Assembly (NCBI GenBank): GCA_009886305.1
Contig: QXZO01000205.1
Location: forward strand, 1-12,772
Length of the DNA: 12,772 nt
Direction: 5' to 3'
Source: Betaproteobacteria bacterium
GTDB lineage: Bacteria; Pseudomonadota; Gammaproteobacteria; Burkholderiales; Eutrophovitaceae
Shown here: positions 7,739 through 12,772 of the stretch, in pieces
How positions within the stretch are numbered: the first letter of the stretch is position 1
How the letters are laid out: each line of letters starts with the position of its first letter
The notes under the pieces: generated by a model
Databases searched by the model: none
What the model saw: the letters and a program-made list of their open reading frames with translations, nothing else
Told to the model about the DNA's origin: nothing
Program-made: the position numbers and the translations under genes

Positions 7739-9719
7739 AAGAAGAGGCAGTCACCTCTTCAGAACCAGTATCTCCCTGACTCGCTTTTCGATAGCGACGA
7801 TCTGAAACTGCGAGTATTCCTCCTAACGCCATAAGAAACGCACCCCCCCAAATCCAATCTACAAATGGCTTCAAATAAACCCGAACCACCCAAGATCCAT
7901 CGCTTAATGGTTCGCCAAGTGAAATATATAAATCTCTTGTAAAACCTGTGTCGATTGCTGCCTCGGTCATAGCCATTTGTTGAACCGTATAAAGTCGTTT
8001 TTGCGGGAACATTCTGTCGACTTCTTCGCCATCGACCAGTATCGCCATTGAACCCTCTATCCCCGTGTAGTTTGGTCCTTCCAATTCTTTTAGCGCATCA
8101 AGACGAATGGTGTAATCCCCGATGGTCACGGTATTACCGAGACTCATTTTCACGTCTTTCTCAACCTCGTACCCATTTACCAAGGTCACGCCAACAATAA
8201 AAACGGCAACACCCCAGTGCGCGCACAACATCCCGTAATAAGAATTCGGTAGGCTGAGCAAAGAAGTCCAGAGTGTCCTTCCCTCGCCCTTGGACATTTG
8301 TTTGAGGCGCGTCCATAAGTTTACGATTCCCGCCAACGCGATCCACAAAGCCATGAGCAAGCCTAGGCTCACCAACCAACTCCAAGTACCCATCGTAAAG
8401 GGTAGTATTAAAGCCGATATCATCGAGACCGCGAACGCCCACTTGAGTTTTGCGGCCAAATCCGGAACCGAGGATTTCTTCCATCGCGAAATGGGGCCTA
8501 TCCCCATCAGAAACACCGCAGGCGCCATTATTGGGATGAAAACAGCATCGAAATAGGGCGGACCAACGGAAATCTTACCCAAACCTAAGGCGTCAAGAAA
8601 TAGTGGGTAAAGGGTACCTAACAACACCGAAGCCGCAGCGACCACCAACAAAACATTGTTTGCCAGTAATGCAGACTCTCTTGAGACCAAGTCAAATCGC
8701 CCCCCCAGGCCTACCTTGGGAGCCCGCCATGCAAACAAAATTAGAGAAGCTCCTACAACGAAGACCAAGAACCCAAGTATGAAGACGCCTCTTTCTGGAT
8801 CTGTTGCAAACGCATGTACAGAGGTTAGCACCCCCGAACGCACTAAAAACGTACCGAGTAAAGATAAGGAGAAAGTTATGATTGCCAACAATACGGTCCA
8901 GACTTTAAAACTTCCACGTTTCTCAGTCACTAAGAGTGAATGCATAAGCGCGGTGCCACAGAGCCACGGCATGAAAGACGCATTCTCAACCGGATCCCAG
9001 AACCACCAACCGCCCCATCCGAGTTCATAGTATGCCCACCAACTTCCCAGCGCGATGCCGATTGTTAGAAATGCCCACGCGATGGTTGTCCAAGGACGTG
9101 ACCATCGAGCCCAAGTTGTATCTAAACGCCCACTAATTAAAGCAGCTATAGCAAAAGCAAAGACTACCGAGAACCCTACGTAGCCCATGTAGAGCATGGG
9201 CGGATGAATCACCATTCCAGGGTCTTGAAGAAGCGGATTTAAATCACGCCCATCCATCGCGGGAGGTAGCAATCGATCAAACGGGTTGGACGTGAGTAAT
9301 AAAAATGAATAGAACCCGATTGCAACCAGCGCCATGACCCCAAGGATTAAAGACAACATATCGTTGGGCACGCCTTTACTGAAACGCGCTACCGCTGCCA
9401 TCCATCCAGACAACATCAAAACCCATAACAATAAAGATCCTTCATGACTACCCCAACTCGCTGCAAGCCGATAAGGCCACGGGAGTTGAGAGTTTGAGTT
9501 CGATGCTACATTCAGTACAGAAAAATCGTTTGTTAGAAACGAAATCACCAAGCAACAGAAGCCAAAAGCGGTCAAGAAAAACAAGATGTACGCCGAAGGT
9601 CGGGACACGGCCATCCAGTTGGCATAGCCACGCGTCGCACCGACTAACGAAAAGAAAGCCTGCGCCATTGCCACGCAAAGCGCTAAAATAACAGCAAAAT
9701 GCCCTATTTCAGGAATCAA
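7737..9719 (-). CDS. ccmF: Cytochrome c heme lyase subunit CcmF
   Basis: 660 residues (E. coli about 647), a polytopic inner-membrane protein of the heme-handling family. It takes heme from holo-CcmE, reduces it and attaches it to apocytochrome c together with CcmH. It shows many hydrophobic segments and the tryptophan-rich WWD domain, WGGWWFWDPVENASFMPW at 235-252. Candidate heme-ligand histidines are His172 (VIHPPMLYMGY) and His260 (LMHSLL) flanking the WWD domain, and His303 (SVHAFA) and His501 (CAHWGVAVF) for the second heme; all four fit the E. coli positions within about ten residues. The start is TTG at 9719: the codon two positions upstream is a TAA stop, AAAGGTGG lies 6 bases upstream, and the N terminus MIPEIGHFA resembles E. 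coli CcmF. A periplasmic domain follows about residue 515, and the protein ends with a membrane segment and a basic tail. Confidence 0.97.
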   Translation of the reverse strand: MIPEIGHFAVILALCVAMAQAFFSLVGATRGYANWMAVSRPSAYILFFLTAFGFCCLVISFLTNDFSVLNVASNSNSQLPWPYRLAASWGSHEGSLLLWVLMLSGWMAAVARFSKGVPNDMLSLILGVMALVAIGFYSFLLLTSNPFDRLLPPAMDGRDLNPLLQDPGMVIHPPMLYMGYVGFSVVFAFAIAALISGRLDTTWARWSRPWTTIAWAFLTIGIALGSWWAYYELGWGGWWFWDPVENASFMPWLCGTALMHSLLVTEKRGSFKVWTVLLAIITFSLSLLGTFLVRSGVLTSVHAFATDPERGVFILGFLVFVVGASLILFAWRAPKVGLGGRFDLVSRESALLANNVLLVVAAASVLLGTLYPLFLDALGLGKISVGPPYFDAVFIPIMAPAVFLMGIGPISRWKKSSVPDLAAKLKWAFAVSMISALILPFTMGTWSWLVSLGLLMALWIALAGIVNLWTRLKQMSKGEGRTLWTSLLSLPNSYYGMLCAHWGVAVFIVGVTLVNGYEVEKDVKMSLGNTVTIGDYTIRLDALKELEGPNYTGIEGSMAILVDGEEVDRMFPQKRLYTVQQMAMTEAAIDTGFTRDLYISLGEPLSDGSWVVRVYLKPFVDWIWGGAFLMALGGILAVSDRRYRKASQGDTGSEEVTASS

Positions 9720-9725
9720 AACTTA

Positions 9726-9733
9726 CCACCTTT
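9726..9733 (-). promoter_or_regulatory. Ribosome binding site supporting the TTG start of ccmF
   Basis: The minus strand reads AAAGGTGG, 6 bases upstream of TTG at 9719-9717. An in-frame TAA at 9725-9723 excludes any longer start, so this strong site compensates for a weak initiation codon. Confidence 0.75.
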
Positions 9734-9767
9734 CTAGGGCTAAATATCGGATTGTTCAATTCAGTTC

Positions 9768-10211
9768 TCATTCAGCTTCCATCTTAATTTTTCTCGCCCT
9801 TTCAAGCGCTTCTGCTGCTTCAGGCGGCATGTAGTTTTCATCGTGTTTTGCGAGCACTTGATCCGCAACAAACACACCCTGCGGGTTCATTCTGCCTTGA
9901 GCAACCACTCCTTTACCCTCTTGAAACAAATCCGGCAATATCCCCGTGTACTGGACCGGGACATTTTCGATGGTATCGGTCACGGCAAACCGGACAGTCA
10001 CGCCATCCTCTTTACGCTGGAGGCTATCGTCTAGCACCATACCTCCAATACGAAACGCCTGACCTTGAGGCACTTGGCCCGCAAAGACCTCTGTTGGAGT
10101 ATAAAAAAATACCAGATTACTGCGAAAGGCCTTTAGCACGAATGTCGCACCTAAACCTAGAAGCGCGAGTGCAACAACGACTAAGATAAGTCGCTTATGA
10201 CGTGGTTTCAT
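9768..10211 (-). CDS. ccmE: Periplasmic heme chaperone CcmE
   Basis: 147 residues, usual for the family (E. coli 159). CcmE is anchored in the inner membrane and binds heme covalently through a histidine in the periplasm before passing it to CcmF. It has an N-terminal basic stretch, MKPRHKR, then a membrane segment at about 8-27, then the beta-barrel OB-fold domain (about 33-120). The heme-attachment motif is HDENYMPPE, with the covalent His123 and the axial-ligand candidate Tyr127, corresponding to His130 and Tyr134 in E. coli. A charged tail, EAAEALERARKIKMEAE, follows. The ATG start has AAGGA about 8 bases upstream. It sits between ccmD (51 bases upstream) and ccmF (48 bases downstream). 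This is the His-type CcmE; the Cys variant of archaea and some bacteria is excluded. Confidence 0.97.
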   Translation of the reverse strand: MKPRHKRLILVVVALALLGLGATFVLKAFRSNLVFFYTPTEVFAGQVPQGQAFRIGGMVLDDSLQRKEDGVTVRFAVTDTIENVPVQYTGILPDLFQEGKGVVAQGRMNPQGVFVADQVLAKHDENYMPPEAAEALERARKIKMEAE

Positions 10212-10262
10212 GAATGCGTCCTTTACAAATCAACTCTATAGACCGATATTGATGAGGTGAGT

Positions 10263-10388
10263 TCATCTATTCTTCTTGAGATCCAAAAGCTCAATCGCGA
10301 TACACAAAGCCGTAACAATATAGGAGCCCCATACGTAGAGTCCGTAACCGCCCATAGCGAAAAAATCAGAGATACTCTCCCACTGCAT
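10263..10388 (-). CDS. ccmD: Heme exporter protein CcmD (small membrane protein)
   Basis: 41-codon gene, shorter than many ORF-calling cut-offs. CcmD is a small single-span inner-membrane protein that stabilises CcmC-CcmE interplay and is needed for release of holo-CcmE from the CcmABC complex. The translation contains SDFFAMGGYGLYVWGSY (about residues 7-23), the typical CcmD FxMGGY..YVWxSY signature, then a hydrophobic span IVTALCIAIELL (24-35) and a basic tail DLKKNR. The ATG directly follows the TAG stop of ccmC with no gap, and GGGAGG within the end of ccmC lies 6 bases upstream, which suggests coupled translation. Its place between ccmC and ccmE is the expected one. E. coli CcmD is about 69 residues; the shorter length here is not unusual for the family. 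Confidence 0.94.
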   Translation of the reverse strand: MQWESISDFFAMGGYGLYVWGSYIVTALCIAIELLDLKKNR

Positions 10389-11120
10389 CTATTGCCTCCC
10401 AGACGACTCAGCTAGCCAACCCGCATTTGCCTCACGATCACGGATAATGCGCCTTACACGAATTAATGAGACCGCAATTGAGTACATCCAAAACGCTAAG
10501 GCCATAACCAACATACCTGTGAGCATACTAGTAGCCATGCTAGGGGACTTCGTAAGGCTTACGGAAGCTCCTTGATGCAACGTATTCCACCACTGCACCG
10601 AAAAATAAATGATCGGAACATTTACAACACCGACTAAAGCAAGAATAGCCGATGCTCGGTCAGCGCGTCTCGGATCTTCAATGGAAGCGTGTAACGCCAT
10701 GTACCCAATGTATAAGAATAACAAAATTAATTCAGATGTTAGACGAGCATCCCAGACCCACCATGCACCCCATGTAGGCCTACCCCAAAATGCGCCCGTC
10801 CACAAGGCGACGAATGTCATAAGCGCTCCGGTGGGTGCCAGAGCGTGAGCCATCATAGACGAAAGTCGGGTATTCATTATCAAACCTATCGCTGCCCAAA
10901 ACGACATAACTAAATAAATCAACATCGACATCCAAGCTGCTGGAACGTGAATAAAGATTATTCGATATGACTCACCTTGTTGGAAATCTGTGGGCGCAAT
11001 AAAAAATCCGATATAGAGCCCCCATACTGTGAGAACCGCCGCAGCGACGAAGAAAATGGTCGCCATTTTCTTAGCTAGTGGATAAAAATATTGCGGTGAA
11101 GAATACTTCCAAATACTCAT
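10389..11120 (-). CDS. ccmC: Heme exporter protein CcmC
   Basis: 243 residues from the chosen ATG (E. coli 245). CcmC is an inner-membrane heme-handling protein that presents heme to CcmE for covalent attachment. It has about six hydrophobic segments and the WWD signature WGAWWVWDARLTSE at 117-130. Flanking axial histidines are His58 (FIHVPAAW) and His182 (NTLHQG), matching E. coli His60 and His184. The frame stays open to a TTG at 11156, which would add twelve residues (MTFYPPVKYRNF). The ATG at 11120 gives an N terminus and length matching known CcmC, so it is preferred, although its ribosome site is weak. A 64-base gap separates it from ccmB, the widest inside the ccm cluster, and the TAG stop abuts ccmD. 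Confidence 0.95.
   Translation of the reverse strand: MSIWKYSSPQYFYPLAKKMATIFFVAAAVLTVWGLYIGFFIAPTDFQQGESYRIIFIHVPAAWMSMLIYLVMSFWAAIGLIMNTRLSSMMAHALAPTGALMTFVALWTGAFWGRPTWGAWWVWDARLTSELILLFLYIGYMALHASIEDPRRADRASAILALVGVVNVPIIYFSVQWWNTLHQGASVSLTKSPSMATSMLTGMLVMALAFWMYSIAVSLIRVRRIIRDREANAGWLAESSGRQ
10395..10400 (-). promoter_or_regulatory. Ribosome binding site of ccmD inside ccmC
   Basis: The minus strand reads GGGAGG, 6 bases before the ccmD ATG at 10388. It lies within the last codons of ccmC, whose TAG stop touches the ccmD start. Confidence 0.7.
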
Positions 11121-11184
11121 AAAATTTCGATATTTAACCGGGGGATAAAACGTCAATCAATATCTATCTAGCATTAGCAAACCG

Positions 11185-11853
11185 TTATTCTAAAGCAATT
11201 TTAATCGCACTCGCGATTGCTAATGGCGCTAAAGCAAAGGATAAACATAACATAGCGATGAGTATGGAGAGATGTCCATCTATCGAGAGCCCCTGAAGGT
11301 CAGCAACCACTGCCCCTGCTCCGAAAATCAAAATAGGCACATAAAACGGCAAAATGAGTATAGACGTTAACGCGGCGCCCCCACGAACTCCTAATGTTAA
11401 GGCAGCACCTATCGAACCAATCAGTGAAAGGACGGGTGTGCCAAGAAGCAGTGTAATCAGAAGTAAACTTAAGCTACCGGCAGGGAGACCAAACTGAAGG
11501 CCGATTAAAGGTGCGACAATAACGACCGGCAGACCCGTAATAAGCCAATGTGCACTGATCTTTGCAATCACCAAAACCGTTAACGGCTCGCCACTGAGCA
11601 CTAAATGTTCTAACGAACCATCATTGTAATCAGTCTCAAATACTCGATGCAGCGCTAGTAACGAGCATAAGAGGGCTCCAACCCATACAACTCCAGGTCC
11701 AATAACTTTCAAAGTAGTTAATTCTGGACCCACAGCGAAAGGAAAAAGGCTGGAAACGATTAAAAAAAAGAATAAAACCGTCACCATGTCTGTTTTCTGC
11801 CTCAAAGCTAGTAAAAGTTCTTTGCGCAGGAGAGCTGTAAACGCTTTGTACAC
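11185..11853 (-). CDS. ccmB: Heme exporter protein CcmB (ABC transporter permease)
   Basis: 222 residues (E. coli 220). Membrane subunit of the CcmAB ABC complex, which uses ATP hydrolysis to release holo-CcmE from CcmC and CcmD rather than to export heme itself. About six hydrophobic segments are visible. Recognisable blocks are FRKEL-type LLRKELLLALRQ at the N terminus, LFPFAVGPE (about 36-44), PGVVWVGALLCSLLALHRVF (about 53-72), the DGSLEHLVLS segment and the HWLITGLP block. The start is GTG at 11853, two bases after the ccmA stop, with GGA upstream inside the end of ccmA. The N terminus then matches E. coli CcmB in length, and no suitable ATG lies near. Translation is probably coupled to ccmA. 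Confidence 0.95.
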   Translation of the reverse strand: MYKAFTALLRKELLLALRQKTDMVTVLFFFLIVSSLFPFAVGPELTTLKVIGPGVVWVGALLCSLLALHRVFETDYNDGSLEHLVLSGEPLTVLVIAKISAHWLITGLPVVIVAPLIGLQFGLPAGSLSLLLITLLLGTPVLSLIGSIGAALTLGVRGGAALTSILILPFYVPILIFGAGAVVADLQGLSIDGHLSILIAMLCLSFALAPLAIASAIKIALE

Positions 11854-11855
11854 GA

Positions 11856-12470
11856 CTAATCCAGAGAAAGGCTGATAGCCTCAGATACAACATCGAAATC
11901 TTGATGGGTCGTAAAAATAAGTAAGCCACCCGACTCGATATGCTTCCTTAGCTTTAAAACTAAACTGGATACTGCCGCAACGTCTAACGACGTAAAGGGC
12001 TCATCAAGAATCCACAAAATGCGGTGCCTCATGAAGTCAAGTCTTGTCAGCGCTACCCGTCTCTTTTGTCCGGCGGACATGTACATCACGGGCTTATGCT
12101 TTACAGTTTCAAGCCCTGCTGCATCAAGCGCTGATTCAATCACACCATCAGATGGATAAGTACCTAAGAGAGGGAGCATTAATTTTAAATTTTCTGTAGC
12201 TGTAAGTTGTTTTTTCAAACCATCGTCATGGCCAATAAAATTGACTGATCTCACAAATTCATTATCATTTTTTCTCGCTAACCCCCCCCGCCAAGTCACA
12301 GTTCCGATGTCCGGTCGGCACAACCCTGAAACTATCCGTAGCAAGGTTGTCTTGCCAGAGCCATTGGATCCAGTCACACGAACAGCATCGCCCGCATTCA
12401 TCGAGAAGCTCAAATCCTCAAATAAAATGTTCTTACCTCGAGCAAAACCCAAATTTTGGATTGCTAACAT
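11856..12470 (-). CDS. ccmA: Cytochrome c biogenesis ATP-binding protein CcmA
   Basis: 204 residues (E. coli 207). Cytoplasmic ATPase of the CcmAB complex. It shows all nucleotide-binding motifs of an ABC protein: Walker A GSNGSGKTT (34-42, Lys40), Q-loop region around FIGHDDGLKKQLT (78-90), a signature MSAGQKRRVAL (131-141) in which MSAGQ replaces the usual LSGGQ, as is normal in CcmA, Walker B ILWILDEP (151-158, Asp156 and Glu157) and the switch His189 in FTTHQ. It is the first gene of the minus-strand run, with an ATG start and a weak ribosome site (AGGT about 10 bases upstream). The expected Q-loop glutamine appears replaced by His81 (IGHDDGLK), which is common in CcmA. A G8 run occurs in the coding strand at 12292-12299. 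Confidence 0.96.
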   Translation of the reverse strand: MLAIQNLGFARGKNILFEDLSFSMNAGDAVRVTGSNGSGKTTLLRIVSGLCRPDIGTVTWRGGLARKNDNEFVRSVNFIGHDDGLKKQLTATENLKLMLPLLGTYPSDGVIESALDAAGLETVKHKPVMYMSAGQKRRVALTRLDFMRHRILWILDEPFTSLDVAAVSSLVLKLRKHIESGGLLIFTTHQDFDVVSEAISLSLD

Positions 12471-12513
12471 GACTTAAATTACCTATTCTTCCCAAGAATT
12501 ATTTGATCGTTTT

Positions 12514-12543
12514 TTAACGAAAAAGCTGCACTGAGGGTATCAT
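12514..12543 (+). promoter_or_regulatory. Candidate sigma70 promoter for the isomerase gene
   Basis: A -35 box TTAACG (12514-12519, four of six), an 18-base spacer and a -10 box TATCAT (12538-12543, five of six). Transcription would begin near 12550, about 65 bases before the ATG at 12616. Its -10 box overlaps the edge of the candidate ccm promoter on the other strand, so the two would compete if both are real. Confidence 0.3.
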
Positions 12544-12569
12544 TCTTTCATCACTATGTGTTGCGTCAA
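12542..12569 (-). promoter_or_regulatory. Candidate sigma70 promoter for the ccm operon
   Basis: Read on the minus strand: a -35 box TTGACG (12569-12564, five of six consensus bases), a 16-base spacer, and a -10 box AAGAAT (12547-12542, four of six). Transcription would begin near 12535, giving a leader of about 65 bases before ccmA. This is a visual match only; no regulator site could be assigned. Confidence 0.35.
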
Positions 12570-12615
12570 AACACGATCTAATACACATAAAACACACAAA
12601 TTTAGAGGACAGAGC

Positions 12616-12772
12616 ATGCCCAAAATTACGATGTACTTAGATTTTATATCGCCTTATGCCTATCTAGCCTTCAAAGAAATCGATAAAGGCTTAAATAAAC
12701 GGATAGATGTGACGTATAAGCCCATATTATTCGGCGGTCTATTGAAACATTACGGCCAATTGGGTCCCGCCG
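12616..12772 (+). CDS. 2-hydroxychromene-2-carboxylate isomerase-like DsbA-fold protein (N-terminal fragment)
   Basis: Cut by the right window edge after 52 codons. The visible N terminus has a first beta strand ITMYLDF, then SPYAYLAF (12-19), then KPILFGGLLKHYGQLGPA. This pattern is typical of the kappa-class glutathione transferase / HCCA isomerase branch of the DsbA family: a Ser (here Ser12) stands where DsbA has its redox CXXC and is thought to act with glutathione, and the (K)PxLxGxxxKxxGxxGPA block follows. Family members isomerise aromatic catabolic intermediates with glutathione, but many genomic copies have no assigned substrate, so none is assigned here. The ATG has a strong ribosome site AGAGGA (12604-12609) 6 bases upstream. 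It is divergent from ccmA with 145 bases between the starts. Confidence 0.85.
   Translation, partial: MPKITMYLDFISPYAYLAFKEIDKGLNKRIDVTYKPILFGGLLKHYGQLGPA

Noticed and set aside
8161..9030. Open frames opposite or across ccmF (8161-8484 minus, 8290-8556 plus, 8656-9030 plus)
   Set aside because: They lie wholly within ccmF in other frames, have no family motif or ribosome site, and ccmF is unmistakable over its full length.
9848..10189. 113-codon open frame antisense to ccmE
   Set aside because: It covers nearly all of ccmE, whose heme-binding motif and context are clear; the translation has low-complexity content without a family match.
1..12772. Search for tRNA, rRNA, CRISPR array, insertion sequence, toxin-antitoxin or defence genes
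   Set aside because: None recognised; nearly all bases belong to conserved housekeeping genes.

Overview
The window reads as chromosomal DNA of a Gram-negative gammaproteobacterium. The proteins recall Escherichia coli and Pseudomonas homologues throughout. The cytochrome c maturation genes are in the gammaproteobacterial order ccmABCDEFGHI, and ccmH and ccmI are separate genes, as in Pseudomonas, rather than fused as in E. coli. Base composition looks moderate (judged by eye, not counted). I cannot name a genus. There is no rRNA, tRNA, insertion sequence, phage gene or CRISPR array; the window is densely packed with housekeeping genes and has no intergenic stretch over 300 bases.

Left part, plus strand: the last 56 codons of a SuhB-type inositol monophosphatase (1-171), a 111-base gap, then full-length mutS (283-2904) for DNA mismatch repair. 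mutS meets the next gene tail to tail across 31 bases, with no convincing terminator hairpin between them.

Middle and right, minus strand (2936-12470): a tight run of eleven genes, in transcription order ccmA, ccmB, ccmC, ccmD, ccmE, ccmF, ccmG, ccmH, ccmI, mltB, selO. The nine ccm genes encode the complete System I cytochrome c maturation pathway. CcmAB energise release of holo-CcmE, CcmC (with CcmD) loads heme onto CcmE, CcmE carries heme covalently, CcmG and CcmH handle the thiols of apocytochrome c, CcmI presents the apocytochrome, and CcmF with CcmH attaches heme. The organism therefore makes c-type cytochromes. mltB (peptidoglycan lytic transglycosylase) and selO (protein AMPylase) follow at 14- and 39-base spacings and may be co-transcribed, which is an inference. 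ccmD (41 codons, 10263-10388) is easy to miss because of its size. Several starts are non-ATG (ccmB GTG, ccmF TTG, ccmH GTG), and three starts given here are corrected from the longest possible reading frame (ccmC, ccmG, mltB).

Right edge: a 145-base divergent intergenic region with candidate promoters in both directions, then the first 52 codons of a DsbA-fold 2-hydroxychromene-2-carboxylate isomerase-like protein on the plus strand.

I found no clear sign of an undescribed system. The points most worth a second look are two A9 tracts inside mutS, a G8 tract inside ccmA, and the cysteine arrangement of SelO.
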